From Xenorhabdus indica (GTDB lineage Bacteria > Pseudomonadota > Gammaproteobacteria > Enterobacterales > Enterobacteriaceae): DNA of 64,000 bases. The DNA lies in contig NZ_NKHP01000007.1 of assembly GCF_014467235.1 (NCBI RefSeq), positions 1 through 64,000 of the forward strand. Reading direction: 5' to 3'. Under the pieces are notes generated by a model. That model worked only from the letters and a program-made list of their open reading frames with translations, did not search any database and was not told the DNA's origin. This document shows, piece by piece, positions 39,786 to 53,336 of this stretch. The position numbers and the translations under genes are program-made. How positions within the stretch are numbered: the stretch's first letter is position 1; each line of letters starts with the position of its first letter.

Positions 39786-42700
39786 ATCTCACCTTTCAAG
39801 AGTTCTTGTGCTGTTTCTTGCTCAGACTGGAAATGTTTTCTTTTTTCTTTAATAAGATGAATAGTGACAACTTGCGATAACTGCTCAAGTGTCGGATGTT
39901 CAAAAACATTTCTCAACGGCACCTCTACTTTTAAGTCATTGCGTATTGAACTAATAAGGCGGGTTGCCTGAAGTGAGTGACCACCCAGTGTAAAGAAATT
40001 GTCATAGATCCCGACTTGACTGACATTCAATAAACTCTTCCATAACTGACTGAGCTTAATTTCTATTTCATTTCTTGGTGCCACATAGTTTTGTCGGCGT
40101 AAATCATCTTCATTTGGGATAGGTAGCGCTTTTTTATCGACTTTATTATTTAAAGTGAGTGGCATTCGTTCCAGAGGAATATAAAGACCAGGAACCATAT
40201 ATTCTGGTAGTTGCTGCTTCAGTGCAGATTCGAGTAATTCTGAAAGTTCACCGCTAATAGCCGAAATTTGCGGATAGTTAGCCAAATGGTTTTGATTGTA
40301 GCTGGTACGTGCCTGTACTGGGGGCAATACTGCGCGGCTGAAAATCACATCCAGTAAATCAGGTTGCTGTTGTGACCATGTTACGCCACACTGATAACCA
40401 CACTGTTCAGCATATTGCAGTAAGGATTCGAATTCCTGAACCTGTTTTAATGCCTGTGGGGAGAAACTGCCGGCATTTTCTGGTGGTGTTACCATCTGAT
40501 TGGCTGACCAGTGACGTAACCCTTCTGCTAAAGCAAGATCATCTTTAACTTTGGCATTAGAAATGCCCGAAACACCAAATGTATCCTCTGTGCCCTTTTG
40601 TAACAAATTACGCAGACTTTCAAAAGAGTCGAAATTGTGCCAACTTAGCGGTATTTCATGACAAGATTCAGTATTTTCGTCTCTTTTATGTAGTATGACA
40701 TCATAACGATAACGCAGCATTTCATTATCACCGATGCCACGTTTAACCAGAATGTCAACCCGGCCTATTTCAGGGTAACGCGTCGGTAATTGAGCAAAAT
40801 AAGTTGGGCTGAGTAAAAATTCGGGTTCCTGTTGTAAACGGCGCTGAATACGATTCGCCAGCACTCCGACCTGAATACGCTGCCCGTTAAGATGACTTTG
40901 CTCTATTGCTGTAGCATGAGCAGTTAGTAGATCTAAATTGCGAATATCACCCAACAGAATTTTTCCGCCTGCGGTCACAGCAGGCATGAGTTGTTCAAGC
41001 ACTTTCTCCAGATACTGAACATTGGGGAAATATTGGACAACAGAGTTAATTACGACAGTATCAAATTCGCCAACATGTAATGTGCCTAAGTTGAGCGCAT
41101 CTCCTCTTCTTAATTGCACATGTGACCAGCCACGTTGTTGCAGAATATGTTGGTGCCGGTTCAGAACCTCAGCCGAAATATCAGTCGCCACCACTGACTC
41201 ACACTGTTCAGCATAGCGATACAACAATAATCCGCTACCACAACCAATTTCCAGTAAACGGTGAGGATGCAGGGCATTAATCCGGTGCATGATCCCCGCT
41301 AACCACTCTTCCATCTGTTCAAGAGTAATCGGCTGTTTAGTGTAACTGTTCATCCAGCCACTGAAATCACTGTCAGATTCGACTGAATCACGGATACTGT
41401 CTTGCCGGGTATTATTCGTTATCGGTTGACGGTACTGCTCATCAAAAATTTCTGTCCAGTTCTCAACGCTTCCCGCGTTAAATTCAGTGGCTTTTTCACC
41501 TAACCATTCCGGACTTGGGCAGACATACGCGATGAGCTTTTTATCTTCATCTTGACCATAAGCGATAACAACAGCACTACTTAAAGCCTCGTGCCCGGAC
41601 AAAACTGTTTCGATTTCACCCAATTCTATGCGGTGACTACGGATCTTAACCTGAGAGTCAACGCGGCCGATAAATTCCAACTGACCATCAGGTGTCCAGC
41701 GCACTAAATCGCCAGTTCGATACAGCCTGTTTTCCCGGCTATCCGTTGCGTGTGAACTGAATGGATCGCGAATAAAGTGTCTTGCCGTGATTTCCGGTGA
41801 GTTTCGGTAACCGCGTGCTAACTGAACACCACCGATATACAGTTCCCCGACAACGCCCATCGGAGCCAAGTTACCTTCTGGATCAAGAATACGCATCACA
41901 ACGTTAGGCAAAGGTTTTCCAATTGTGATCTTCTCGTCAGTTAATAAAGCCGTGGTAACAATGGATGTACATTCTGTCGGGCCATATACATTAAACAGTT
42001 TTCTATTCTGTGACCAACGAACAGCGATCTGTGGTGGTACGGTTTCACCCGCTAAAAGCAACGTTGAGACAGAATGCCATTTGTTAAAATTCAGATGAGG
42101 AAGCAGTGCTGGGGGTAGTACAGCATGGGTTATCTGATGTTTTTCAACGATTTCATCCAACAATTCAGGGGAACGCTGTTGTGTTTCTGAAATTAAATAC
42201 AGTGTTGCACCATAGGCTAATGTCATGGACATCTCTAAGATCATGGCGTCAAAACTCCAGGAGGCAAACTGCAATCCCCGGCTATATGAATCAACACCAA
42301 ATAATCCTGCTTGCGAAAATGCCAGATTAACCCACCCCTTATGTTCCAGCATCACCCCTTTCGGTTTGCCAGTAGAGCCGGAAGTATAAATCACATAAGC
42401 CAGATGATTTTCCGTTAGCGGGAATGGACGCTCAGTAATATTACTTGTGGGCATGTATTGCAGTTGTGACTGTATAACCGCCGTATCCAAACAGATGACT
42501 TTCTGCTGGCTGATTGGGAGTTTTTCAACAAGGTGAGTTTCGGTCAGGATAAACCCCACTTCACTGTGGTCCAACATATATTGGAGACGGGCTTTCGGAT
42601 AACTGGGATCTAACGGTAAATAAGCCCCGCCTGCTTTAAGAATACCCAACAACGCCACAACAGCCTGTAATGATCGTGGTATACAAAGTGCAATCAATGT

Positions 42701-44500
42701 ATCCGGTTTGATCCCCTGCTCAAGCAGATAATGCGCTAATTGGTTGGCTTGTTGATTTAATGACTGATAGTTCAATGACTGACAATTCAGGGAATCATCC
42801 CCAAAGATCAGGGCATTTTTTTCAGAGTGTTGTAAGACCTGATCTTCGAAAAGTTCATGGAAACATTTCCCGGTCTGGTAAGAAACTTGTGGCCCACTCC
42901 ATTCATGCAGTAAGGTGTTCCGCTCAACATCTGCTAATAATGGAATGTCATGGACGGATGGCTCGCTAGTGCCAACATGATGTTTCATCACATCAACAAT
43001 GTTGGTCAGCAAAACTTCGTAATTGGCGATTAATCTGTTAATAGTAGCACTTCTGAACAGGCTGGTATCCGAGATCCACCCAATAGATAACTCACCTTCG
43101 TCTTCTTCGTATATATGGACTTCCAAATCAAATCGGGTCGTCAGAAGTGAACGTTCTTTAGATGTAACAACACTATCCTGCTCCAGAATTGTATCCCGTT
43201 GATTATTCTGTACTGCAAACATGATCTGGAAAATAGGATTATAATTTAAATTCCGTTCTGGACTGATTTTCTCTACCAACATCTCAAAAGGCAGGTCTTG
43301 ATGTGCATAAGCATCGAGAATGGTACGACTGTTTTGTTTTAATAATTCACTAAAAGTAGGCTGGCCGGATAAGTCAGTTCTAATCACCAGTGAATTGACG
43401 AAAAATCCAATCAAAGCCTCAGTGTCACGATGTCTTCGCCCTGCAAGGGGCATTCCAACCAGAATATCTTTTTCGCTACTGTAACGGCTCAACAACACAG
43501 CAAAAGCTGTTTCCAGAAACATAAATAACGTCACTTTATGTTTGGCACACAGTGCGCGTATTTCTTGGGTCAGAGTCTTCGGAATACGTTGTGGATGGAC
43601 ATCCCCTTCAAAATTCTGTTTTTCTGGACGTGGATTATCCAGTGGAAAACGGTGAAGTGGTGAAATACCTGATAACTGGTTCTGCCAATAATCCAGTTGT
43701 TTTTCCAGAATATCACCTTGTAACCAATCCCGTTGCCATTGGGCATAATCGGTATATTGAACTTTTAATGGTGACAGAGGATCATCCTCGCCCTGGCAAT
43801 AGGCACGGTATAATGTGAGCAGTTCACTGATGAATATTGCCAGCGACCAGCCATCACAGGCGATATGATGGATCGTATAGAGAATGAAATAATCATCCTC
43901 TGCTAATTTTAGCAACCGAATACGCAGCATCAGGTCAGTACTGAGGTTAACGACTTGTTTCCACTCTTGTTCACCAAGTTGTTTAACCTGTTGCTCCTTC
44001 TCAGATTCTGGCAACGAAGACAAATCATGTATTGTAATTGGTAAATCATAAGAAGTAGCAATAACTTGTCGGGGTTCATTATCAATCATTTTGAAATAAG
44101 TACGCAGTGATTCATGGCGTTCAAGCAATGTTGCTATAGCAGTCTCAAAGGCGTTGAAATTGAGCGGCTCTCTCAACCTGAAATCACCTGTGCAGTTATA
44201 TTGAGGGCTGCCTTCGGTTAGTTGATCAATCAGCCATAAACGCTGTTGGGCAAATGACAGTGGATAATGCTCTGCACGTTTATAACGTGGAATATCCTGT
44301 AGCCGATGTATATTCACGTCTTCTTCTGATTCAAGATGTATCAGAAAATCAATTAACTCTTGTTTATGTTGTTTCCATTCATTAAACAGTTCCGGTGGAA
44401 TACTGTCGCGGCTAGTTTCATATTTCAGTTTGTTATCAATAACAAACAGAGTAATCCCTTGATTTAAAGCCTCACTGATGATCTGCGCTGCATCTTTCAT
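39782..44500 (-). CDS. NRPS, rhabdopeptide-like middle subunit: dock-C-A-MT-T (1572 aa)
   Basis: Second subunit. It has a TubC-type docking domain (residues 1-55), a C domain with HHIACDG (near 213), an A domain with TSGSTG (near 708), and an N-methyltransferase with LEIGCGSG (near 1078). The carrier has GGHSL near 1505, followed by a short C-terminal tail rich in Lys and Glu (ending LLKGEI). That tail is nearly the same as in subunit 1 and is probably the docking strand for the next docking domain. It would add one N-methylated residue per pass. Pocket by hand: D A L V L A V S I K. Overlaps both neighbours by four bases (ATGA) with AAGGTG before each start, so all three are co-translated. 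Confidence 0.93.
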   Translation of the reverse strand: MKDAAQIISEALNQGITLFVIDNKLKYETSRDSIPPELFNEWKQHKQELIDFLIHLESEEDVNIHRLQDIPRYKRAEHYPLSFAQQRLWLIDQLTEGSPQYNCTGDFRLREPLNFNAFETAIATLLERHESLRTYFKMIDNEPRQVIATSYDLPITIHDLSSLPESEKEQQVKQLGEQEWKQVVNLSTDLMLRIRLLKLAEDDYFILYTIHHIACDGWSLAIFISELLTLYRAYCQGEDDPLSPLKVQYTDYAQWQRDWLQGDILEKQLDYWQNQLSGISPLHRFPLDNPRPEKQNFEGDVHPQRIPKTLTQEIRALCAKHKVTLFMFLETAFAVLLSRYSSEKDILVGMPLAGRRHRDTEALIGFFVNSLVIRTDLSGQPTFSELLKQNSRTILDAYAHQDLPFEMLVEKISPERNLNYNPIFQIMFAVQNNQRDTILEQDSVVTSKERSLLTTRFDLEVHIYEEDEGELSIGWISDTSLFRSATINRLIANYEVLLTNIVDVMKHHVGTSEPSVHDIPLLADVERNTLLHEWSGPQVSYQTGKCFHELFEDQVLQHSEKNALIFGDDSLNCQSLNYQSLNQQANQLAHYLLEQGIKPDTLIALCIPRSLQAVVALLGILKAGGAYLPLDPSYPKARLQYMLDHSEVGFILTETHLVEKLPISQQKVICLDTAVIQSQLQYMPTSNITERPFPLTENHLAYVIYTSGSTGKPKGVMLEHKGWVNLAFSQAGLFGVDSYSRGLQFASWSFDAMILEMSMTLAYGATLYLISETQQRSPELLDEIVEKHQITHAVLPPALLPHLNFNKWHSVSTLLLAGETVPPQIAVRWSQNRKLFNVYGPTECTSIVTTALLTDEKITIGKPLPNVVMRILDPEGNLAPMGVVGELYIGGVQLARGYRNSPEITARHFIRDPFSSHATDSRENRLYRTGDLVRWTPDGQLEFIGRVDSQVKIRSHRIELGEIETVLSGHEALSSAVVIAYGQDEDKKLIAYVCPSPEWLGEKATEFNAGSVENWTEIFDEQYRQPITNNTRQDSIRDSVESDSDFSGWMNSYTKQPITLEQMEEWLAGIMHRINALHPHRLLEIGCGSGLLLYRYAEQCESVVATDISAEVLNRHQHILQQRGWSHVQLRRGDALNLGTLHVGEFDTVVINSVVQYFPNVQYLEKVLEQLMPAVTAGGKILLGDIRNLDLLTAHATAIEQSHLNGQRIQVGVLANRIQRRLQQEPEFLLSPTYFAQLPTRYPEIGRVDILVKRGIGDNEMLRYRYDVILHKRDENTESCHEIPLSWHNFDSFESLRNLLQKGTEDTFGVSGISNAKVKDDLALAEGLRHWSANQMVTPPENAGSFSPQALKQVQEFESLLQYAEQCGYQCGVTWSQQQPDLLDVIFSRAVLPPVQARTSYNQNHLANYPQISAISGELSELLESALKQQLPEYMVPGLYIPLERMPLTLNNKVDKKALPIPNEDDLRRQNYVAPRNEIEIKLSQLWKSLLNVSQVGIYDNFFTLGGHSLQATRLISSIRNDLKVEVPLRNVFEHPTLEQLSQVVTIHLIKEKRKHFQSEQETAQELLKGEI
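39918..39987. repeat. 70-bp tract identical to 44633-44702
   Basis: The stretch encoding the carrier-domain core of subunit 2 is identical base for base to that of subunit 1 (44633-44702), inside a longer highly similar region. Recent duplication or gene conversion is implied. Confidence 0.85.
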
Positions 44501-47500
44501 ATATCACCTTCCAATAGTTCTTGTGTTGTTTCTTGCTCAGCCTGAAAATGTTTTCTTTTTTCTTTGATAAAATGAATAGCGACAACTTGCGATAATTGCT
44601 CAAGTGTCGGATGTTCAAAAACACTTCTCAAAGGCACCTCTACTTTTAAGTCATTGCGTATTGAACTAATAAGGCGGGTTGCCTGAAGTGAGTGACCACC
44701 CAATACGAAAAAGTTGTCATGAATACCGACCTGACTGACACCTAGCACTTCTTGCCATAATTGACTGATTTTTTTCTCCATTTCATTTCTTGGCGCAACA
44801 TAATCTTGTTGACGGAAATCATTTTCATCTGGGACAGGTAATGCTTTTTTGTCCACTTTGTTATTTAACGTGAGTGGCATTCGCTCCAGTGGAATATAAA
44901 GGCTTGGAATCATGTATTCCGGCAGTTGTTTTTTCAGTGCTGATTCGAGTTGTTCTGAAAGTTCAGCTTTAATCTCTGAGTATTGGGAGATGTTTTCGGT
45001 ACTAAGGTTTTCGATATTAACTTGCAGGACTCTTTCGCCCAACCAATCTGCGGTTGGGCAAACATAGGCAATCAATCTTTTGTCTTTATCGTTCCCATAA
45101 GTAATAACCGCAGCGCTGCTTAAGGCATCATGTCCCGCCAGTGCAGCTTCGATTTCTCCTAATTCAATCCTGAATCCTCTCATCTTGACTTGAGAGTCAA
45201 TCCGACCAATAAATTCCACATTTCCATCAGGCAGCCAACGAGCTAAATCCCCCGTGCGATATAAACGTTGGGATTTGTCCGTCAAATCAGTAATAAATTT
45301 CGTTGCGTTCGTTTCAGGCGCATTCAAATACCCACGTGCCAGTTGGATGCCACCAATACATAATTCCCCCGCAACACCAATAGGAACTAGATTGCCTGAT
45401 GGATCAAGAATACGGATAACGGTATTAGGCAATGGTTTCCCAATCGTAATTTTGTCATCAGTTATTAAGCCCGAAGTCACAATGGCAGTACATTCTGTCG
45501 GGCCATATGCGTTGAACAGTTTTCTGCCCTGTAACCAACGAACAGCAATTTGTGGTGGTACAGCTTCCCCCGCTAAAAGCAAGGTTGAAACGGAACGCCA
45601 TTTGTTAAAATTCAGGTAAGGCAGCAAAGCAGGTGGTAATACAGCATGGGTAATCTGTTTTTTTTCCACTAACTCATCCAACCATTCAGGGGTATGCTGT
45701 TGGGTTTCTGAAATTAAATAAAGTGTTGCGCCATACGCCAGTGTCATAGATATTTCTAAGATCATGGCATCAAAGCTCCAGGAAGCGAACTGCAATCCAC
45801 GGCTATACGAATCAACACCAAATAATTCTGCCTGTGAAAGTGCCAGATTCACCCACCCTTTATGTTCCAGCATCACCCCTTTCGGTTTACCCGTAGAACC
45901 TGAGGTATAAATGACGTAAGCCAGACTGTTTTCAGTTAGTTGAAATGGGCGTTCAACGATATTGCCCGTAGGCATGTGCTGCAATTGTGACTGTATTGCC
46001 TCAGTATCTAAACAGACGACTTTTTGCTGGCTGATTGGGAGTTTTTCTATCAGATGTGCTTCAGTCAGGATGAACTTAGCTTCGCTGTGTTCCAGCATAT
46101 ATTGAAGACGAGAGGTCGGATAGCCAGGATCTAACGGCAGATAGGCCCCACCGGCTTTAATAATCCCCAATAGTGCTACAACAGCGCGCAATGAACGAGG
46201 AATACAGAACGCAACCAATGTTTCTGGTTTGATATTTTGTTCTATCAAATAGTGAGCAAGTTGGTTGGCCTGTTCATTTAATTCCTGATAACTCAATGAA
46301 TTACTGCCAAAAACAACGGCTGTCTTTTCAGGATGCCGGGCAGTTTGTTCCTCAAACAGTTCATGAAAACAGCCGCCATGCTGGCTATGATCCTGTAGCC
46401 CATTCCATTCATGTAATAAAGTATGTATTTCAGTCTCTGCTAATAGCGGAATGTCATGAACAGAGGGTTCTTTGTGTATCAAATCTGAGCCGATACGTGG
46501 CTTCATCACTCTAACAATATTAGCAAGCAAAGTTTCATAATTGGCAAGTAATCTTTCGATAGTAATATTTTTGAATAGGCTGCTGTCATAAACCCACAAA
46601 AAAGATAATCCTCCCTCCTCTTCTTCATAAATATGAATTTCCAAATCAAATCGGACTTTCAAAAGCAGACGCTCTTCAATCTCAATATTATTATCCCGCG
46701 CTAACGTTGTACCTTGCTGAGTATTTTCCAGAGTAAAAGCGATTTGGAATATAGGGTTATAATTTAAGTTTCGTCCCGGACTGATTTTTTCTACCAGCAT
46801 TTGAAATGGCAGATCTTGATGTGCATAAGCATCCAGAATGGTACGACTGTTCTGCTTTAATAACTCACTAAAAGTAGGCTGACCGGATAAATCCGTTCTG
46901 ATCACCAGAGAATTAACAAAAAAACCAATCAGAGGCTCAATATCACGGTGTACTCTCCCTGCAAGGGGGGTTCCGACCAGAATGTCTTTTTCATTACTGT
47001 AACGGCTTAATAATACAGCAAAAGCTGTCTCCAGAAACATGAATAGAGTGACTACATGTTGGTGACATAATGCTCTGATTTCTTGAGTCAAATCCTTTGA
47101 AATACGTTGTTCCTTAAGTTTCCCTTCGAAACTCTGTTTCTCCGGTCGTGGACTATCCAATGGAAAACGGTGAAATGGAGAAATACCTGATAACTGGTTT
47201 TGCCAATAATCCAGTTGTTTTTTCAGAATATCACCTTGCAGCCAATTTCGTTGCCATTGAGCATAATCGGTGTATTGAATTTTAAGTGGCGGTAATGGGG
47301 CTATTTCCCCTTGATTATGAGCGCGATATAATGTGATAAGTTCATTGATAAAGATTTCTATTGACCAGCTATCGCAGGCAATATGGTGAATGGTATAGAT
47401 AATGACATAATCATTTTCAGCCAGCTTAATCAATCGAATACGCAACATCAAGTCAGTGCTGAGGTTAAAAACCAAATTATCTTCTTCTTTACTCAGTTGT

Positions 47501-48018
47501 TTAACTTCATTTTTCTGCTCAGCTTCAGACAATGCCGTTAGATCATGCAGCTTAATGGGTAAATCATAGGAATTTGCTACAACCTGTCGTGGCTCATTAT
47601 CAATCATTTTAAAATGAGTACGTAATGCTTCATGGCGTTCAAGCAATGCTTTTACCGCGGTTTTAAATGCATTGAGGTTGAGTGATTCACGTAATCTCAA
47701 ATAACCGGGACAATTATATTGGGGACTCCCTTCGGTCAGTTGGTCGATAAACCACAAACGTTGCTGAGCAAATGAGAGTGGATAATGTTCTGCATTGCCA
47801 TCACGTTGAATATTCTGTAACTGATGTGTTTGAATTTCTTCTTTTGAATCGATTTGGCTCAGGAAGTCGATTAACTCTTGTTTATGGTGTTTCCATACAC
47901 GGAGCAATTCTGCTGGAATACTATCGCGGCTAGTTTCGTATTGTAAACGGTTATCAGCAACAAATAGAGTGATTCCCTGATTTAAAGCTTCATTGACAAT
48001 TTGCGCTGCATTTTTCAT
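44497..48018 (-). CDS. NRPS, rhabdopeptide-like first subunit: dock-C-A-T (1173 aa)
   Basis: First gene of the operon. I choose the ATG at 48018: it has AAGGTG six bases upstream, exactly as in the two downstream genes, rather than the in-frame GTG at 48027, which is part of that ribosome site. Domains: TubC-type docking domain, C domain with HHIACDS (near residue 210; DS instead of the usual DG), A domain with TSGSTG (near 706), no methyltransferase, NNKVDKK near 1053, carrier GGHSL near 1109, and a Lys/Glu-rich tail ending LLEGDI. The pocket reads D A L V L A A A I K, slightly different from the other two. Without MT, the residue it adds should be unmethylated. Confidence 0.93.
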   Translation of the reverse strand: MKNAAQIVNEALNQGITLFVADNRLQYETSRDSIPAELLRVWKHHKQELIDFLSQIDSKEEIQTHQLQNIQRDGNAEHYPLSFAQQRLWFIDQLTEGSPQYNCPGYLRLRESLNLNAFKTAVKALLERHEALRTHFKMIDNEPRQVVANSYDLPIKLHDLTALSEAEQKNEVKQLSKEEDNLVFNLSTDLMLRIRLIKLAENDYVIIYTIHHIACDSWSIEIFINELITLYRAHNQGEIAPLPPLKIQYTDYAQWQRNWLQGDILKKQLDYWQNQLSGISPFHRFPLDSPRPEKQSFEGKLKEQRISKDLTQEIRALCHQHVVTLFMFLETAFAVLLSRYSNEKDILVGTPLAGRVHRDIEPLIGFFVNSLVIRTDLSGQPTFSELLKQNSRTILDAYAHQDLPFQMLVEKISPGRNLNYNPIFQIAFTLENTQQGTTLARDNNIEIEERLLLKVRFDLEIHIYEEEEGGLSFLWVYDSSLFKNITIERLLANYETLLANIVRVMKPRIGSDLIHKEPSVHDIPLLAETEIHTLLHEWNGLQDHSQHGGCFHELFEEQTARHPEKTAVVFGSNSLSYQELNEQANQLAHYLIEQNIKPETLVAFCIPRSLRAVVALLGIIKAGGAYLPLDPGYPTSRLQYMLEHSEAKFILTEAHLIEKLPISQQKVVCLDTEAIQSQLQHMPTGNIVERPFQLTENSLAYVIYTSGSTGKPKGVMLEHKGWVNLALSQAELFGVDSYSRGLQFASWSFDAMILEISMTLAYGATLYLISETQQHTPEWLDELVEKKQITHAVLPPALLPYLNFNKWRSVSTLLLAGEAVPPQIAVRWLQGRKLFNAYGPTECTAIVTSGLITDDKITIGKPLPNTVIRILDPSGNLVPIGVAGELCIGGIQLARGYLNAPETNATKFITDLTDKSQRLYRTGDLARWLPDGNVEFIGRIDSQVKMRGFRIELGEIEAALAGHDALSSAAVITYGNDKDKRLIAYVCPTADWLGERVLQVNIENLSTENISQYSEIKAELSEQLESALKKQLPEYMIPSLYIPLERMPLTLNNKVDKKALPVPDENDFRQQDYVAPRNEMEKKISQLWQEVLGVSQVGIHDNFFVLGGHSLQATRLISSIRNDLKVEVPLRSVFEHPTLEQLSQVVAIHFIKEKRKHFQAEQETTQELLEGDI
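44633..44702. repeat. 70-bp tract identical to 39918-39987
   Basis: Carrier-domain copy in subunit 1, the partner of the tract in subunit 2. The protein similarity continues to both C-terminal tails, so the shared block covers carrier plus docking tail. Confidence 0.85.
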
Positions 48019-48502
48019 ATATAACACCTTTTACATAAAAATAATTTTCAGGCACGTTTCAGTCATCTTTCGAAAAAAGATTGATTAATAATTTTCTTTA
48101 TCATTTTTTGAAATGGGTAAGTTATGTTTTTATGTAATTATAAATCCGATGCATTAACATATACCGTGCAATAGATATTTTTTGAAATATTGAATTAGAC
48201 AGGTAAGAAGGGAAATTAATTTTAACATTATTCAAGTGATTCTTCATGATATTTAAAATGGTAAAATGAAAAAATTAATAGCCATGTTAGCATATGAATA
48301 TCGAAAATCCTTAACGGTATTGTTTGATTTAGTTATCAAAACAATGAAAAAACATAAAGTTTTTTTAATGGTTGCATAATATAAAATTCACATCAAAACT
48401 AATAATATTCAGAGGAAAATATAACAATTAAGTTTTAACTTCGCTATCTATATAAATTTTAATTTAATTAAATAATCAAATATAAAAATACTATTTTTAA
48501 AC
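48019..48502 (-). promoter_or_regulatory. AT-rich leader of the three-gene NRPS operon
   Basis: This 484-bp stretch has no credible gene. Its promoter must drive the NRPS operon leftwards. A perfect TATAAT on the minus strand at 48137-48142 is the best -10 candidate, about 120 bp before the start codon, but no good -35 stands 16-18 bp from it. The strong AT bias would suit silencing by H-NS-like proteins; that is inference. Confidence 0.35.
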
Positions 48503-48535
48503 AAAAAAAGAGCTTCGATTTTTATACGAAGCTCT
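48503..48535 (-). terminator. Rho-independent terminator of pntAB
   Basis: A 9-bp stem (AGAGCTTCG with CGAAGCTCT) is followed on the minus strand by seven T, 29 bp after the pntB stop codon. This is a standard intrinsic terminator. Confidence 0.9.
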
Positions 48536-48563
48536 CAAATTTAACTCGATTAAATATATTCAA

Positions 48564-49952
48564 TCATAGTGCACGTAAAATTGCTTCAACACTTGTTTTG
48601 GCATCACCAAATAGCATTTGTGTATTCTCTTTAAAGAATAATGGGTTTTGCACACCTGCATATCCGGTATTCATAGATCGTTTAAAAACAATCACATTTT
48701 GCGCTTTCCAAACTTCTAATACAGGCATTCCAGCTATCGGGCTGTTTGGATCTTCCTGTGCCGCAGGATTTACTGTGTCATTGGCACCAATAACCAAAAC
48801 TGTATCTGTTTCAGAAAAGTCATCGTTAATTTCTTCCATTTCTAAAACAATATCGTAAGGCACTTTAGCTTCAGCCAGTAATACGTTCATATGACCAGGC
48901 AAGCGCCCTGCCACTGGATGGATACCAAAACGTACGTTGATTCCTCTTTCACGCAATTTTGCTGTAATGTCATGTACCGGATATTGTGCCTGAGCAACAG
49001 CCATTCCATAACCTGGAGTAATAATAACCGAAGTAGAATTCTTCAATAGTTCAGCGACATCTTCTGCGGCTGCTTCACGATATTCTCCCATATCCTGATC
49101 ATCGTCCGCTGAGACACCATCACTACCGAAACCACCGGCAATAACACTAATAAAGGAACGGTTCATCGCCTTGCACATGATATAAGAGAGGATCGCACCA
49201 GAAGAACCCACTAAAGCACCAGTCACAATCAGTAAGTCATTACTCAACATGAAACCTGCCGCAGCGGCCGCCCATCCCGAATATGAGTTCAGCATGGAAA
49301 TAACAACCGGCATGTCTGCCCCGCCGATGGATGCCACCAAATGCCAACCAAAAGCTAATGCGATTACCGTCATGGTGAGCATGGTGAAAACCTGTAAACC
49401 GACGCTTTCTGTTTTGATAAAGCTAATCATCAACACAAAAGAGACAACCAAAGCAGCCAGATTAAGTTTATGGCGATGTGGCAACATCAATGGCTTGGAT
49501 GAAATTTTTCCGCGTAATTTACCAAATGCCACAACCGAACCTGTGAAGGTCACAGCCCCAATAAAGATCCCAAGGAAAACTTCTGTCAGATGAATATTTT
49601 CCATAATGGCATCAGCAAAAATATCGTGGGCCATAAAGCTATTGAACCCAACCAGAACAGCAGCCAAACCAACAAAACTATGCAAAATGGCGACTAATTC
49701 CGGCATTTCAGTCATCTCTACTTTTTTAGCAAGACGAGTTCCAATGACTGCTCCAATAATCATTGCCAGAACAATCCAGCCAACGTTACCTGTATCCGGC
49801 CCTAATATGGTTGCAATCAGGGCAATTGCCATCCCGGTTATGCCAAAGAGATTACCTCGCCTGGAACTTTCATGGCGAGAAAGTCCTGCAAGACTGAAAA
49901 TGAATAAGATCGCAGCAACAATATATGCCGCAGTGACTACTCCATTCGACAT
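48564..49952 (-). CDS. pntB: NAD(P) transhydrogenase subunit beta
   Basis: Membrane subunit of the proton-translocating transhydrogenase, which uses the proton gradient to reduce NADP+ with NADH. The 462 residues match E. coli PntB in length and nearly throughout. Residues 1-270 contain multiple transmembrane helices (start [19 protein letters not shown]). The C-terminal NADP-binding domain has [36 protein letters not shown] and [12 protein letters not shown]. The start is preceded by AAGGGG. It begins 10 bp after pntA and ends before a clear terminator, forming a two-gene operon. Confidence 0.98.
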   Translation of the reverse strand: MSNGVVTAAYIVAAILFIFSLAGLSRHESSRRGNLFGITGMAIALIATILGPDTGNVGWIVLAMIIGAVIGTRLAKKVEMTEMPELVAILHSFVGLAAVLVGFNSFMAHDIFADAIMENIHLTEVFLGIFIGAVTFTGSVVAFGKLRGKISSKPLMLPHRHKLNLAALVVSFVLMISFIKTESVGLQVFTMLTMTVIALAFGWHLVASIGGADMPVVISMLNSYSGWAAAAAGFMLSNDLLIVTGALVGSSGAILSYIMCKAMNRSFISVIAGGFGSDGVSADDDQDMGEYREAAAEDVAELLKNSTSVIITPGYGMAVAQAQYPVHDITAKLRERGINVRFGIHPVAGRLPGHMNVLLAEAKVPYDIVLEMEEINDDFSETDTVLVIGANDTVNPAAQEDPNSPIAGMPVLEVWKAQNVIVFKRSMNTGYAGVQNPLFFKENTQMLFGDAKTSVEAILRAL

Positions 49953-49962
49953 GAGTTACCCC

Positions 49963-51905
<1,943 letters not shown>

Positions 51906-52859
51906 ATGAAGCTGAAGACCACGATCATCGCAACTGTGATGTTCTCATTAACAACAATTACCGCAGCACATGCAGCAAAAGAATTAACACCAGAGCAAGC
52001 TGCTGAACTTAAGCCATTTAAACGAATCGCAGTCACCGGACGTTTTAATGCAATTTATGAAGCAACCGATGCAGTTTCCCGTCAGGCTGAGAAAAAAGGT
52101 GCTGATAGTTTCTATATTCAGAGTTTAGACGATTTCAATGGAAGTGGTAATTTACGTGTTGTTGCTGATTTATATCATAAAGATGCAGAAAAAGTAGACA
52201 AAACCACTCACTATCGCATCTATCGTGGGATCAAAGAATTACCTAAAACCGAAGCTGTCACTCTGGAACCTTTCGATACGATAACAGTAAATGGTTATTT
52301 TCCAACTGATCCTGATCTAAAAGAAGCTCTTGCTAAAGCAGCTAAAAAGAAAAATGCCGCTTCTTTCTTTATTGTTCGTGATATTACCCCGAATAATGGT
52401 GGTAACCAGGTAGTTACAGCTTATATTTATAAAGAAGATGCACCGAAACGCCAAGTACAATCTGATAAGGCAGTCATTCCAGCCGATTCCGATGCGGGTC
52501 GTCAGTCTTTGGCACAAGGTGGGGAAGCTGCTGAGAAAGTTGAAATTCCGGGTGTTGCCTCGTCAACATCAACCAGTCATGTTATTGGTCGCTTTTTTGA
52601 GACCCAGTCATCAAAAGGCGGACGTTACACTGTAACCTTGCCTAATGGAACAAAAATTGAAGAATTGAATAAAGCATCTGCGGCTCAGATGGTGCCTTTT
52701 GATTCCATCACTTTCTCTGGCTATTACACAACTGCACCTGAAGTATCTTATCAGGTAGCTAAACGTGCAGCAGAAAAAGGGGCGAAATACTACCATATCA
52801 CGAGAGAATGGCAGTCTAATGGTGGCAACGTTACCATTAGCGCAGATTTATTTAAATAA
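51906..52859 (+). CDS. ydgH: Periplasmic YdgH/BhsA/McbA-family protein
   Basis: The start at 51906 is chosen because GAAAGGA lies just upstream and a clean signal peptide follows (about 23 residues, cleaved after AHA). The 317-residue product holds three copies of the small YdgH/BhsA-like domain (DUF1471): FKRIAVTGRF..., FDTITVNGYF... and FDSITFSGYY..., at about residues 33-95, 115-180 and 258-317. Each has the (A)xxxKGAxxF/YxI pattern. Single-domain relatives act in stress response and biofilm formation; the role of the three-domain protein is poorly known. Position beside pntAB and ydgI matches E. coli. A strong terminator follows. Confidence 0.95.
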   Translation: MKLKTTIIATVMFSLTTITAAHAAKELTPEQAAELKPFKRIAVTGRFNAIYEATDAVSRQAEKKGADSFYIQSLDDFNGSGNLRVVADLYHKDAEKVDKTTHYRIYRGIKELPKTEAVTLEPFDTITVNGYFPTDPDLKEALAKAAKKKNAASFFIVRDITPNNGGNQVVTAYIYKEDAPKRQVQSDKAVIPADSDAGRQSLAQGGEAAEKVEIPGVASSTSTSHVIGRFFETQSSKGGRYTVTLPNGTKIEELNKASAAQMVPFDSITFSGYYTTAPEVSYQVAKRAAEKGAKYYHITREWQSNGGNVTISADLFK

Positions 52860-52886
52860 TCAATTTTTTTCTCAAATCAATTTATG

Positions 52887-52925
52887 AAAGAAGCACACAT
52901 TATTAGGTGTGCTTCTTTTTCTTCT
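52887..52925 (+). terminator. Rho-independent terminator of ydgH
   Basis: AAAGAAGCACAC pairs with GTGTGCTTCTTT (12 bp, 8-base loop) and runs into a T-rich tract, 27 bp after the ydgH stop. Confidence 0.9.
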
Positions 52926-53336
52926 ATAGATCGCTTTTGTCATATCCATAAAATTCATTATTTAACCTTCATTTACACAATTTTCATAACTGTTTATTAT
53001 TTGATTCACCGAGGTAAATTCAAATTTTACTCATTAAAAATGTTTATATTTTGAACACCTACTTGTTTCTTAAAAGCATAAGAAGAACAGAAAAGTCATT
53101 TGTAATTTATTTAGAGGAAAATATATTTTTATGCATAATTTTTATGTTTTTTTGCATAGTCACCCATTGCATACACCCCCTTCACTCCGTAGAATCGCCC
53201 TGTTTTTTAGTTTTAACTACTGAATATTTCTGCATTCCGTAGCATGGATGCAATAAATGTCCAATATGTGTTCGATATTCAGGATAAGTATTCTGGCTAA
53301 TCGTGTTGATTTTATCTTACTTTTAGGAACGTATCT
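52926..53336. other. Intergenic region ydgH-ydgI, no gene seen
   Basis: About 410 bp of AT-rich DNA. A 63-codon open frame at 53051-53242 has no ribosome site and no recognisable protein features. The ydgI promoter should be here, but I cannot place it with confidence. Confidence 0.5.

Noticed and set aside
48025-48027. GTG start for the first subunit of the small NRPS operon
   Set aside because: The GTG is part of the AAGGTG ribosome site; the ATG at 48018 matches the spacing of both downstream genes.
53051-53242. 63-codon hydrophobic open frame between ydgH and ydgI
   Set aside because: No ribosome binding site, AT-driven composition and no similarity I recognise.
53218-53242. Possible ArgR box upstream of the ArcD-like gene (TGAATATTTCTGCATTC)
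   Set aside because: The spacing between TGAAT and ATTC does not fit the ARG box consensus and no second box is adjacent.
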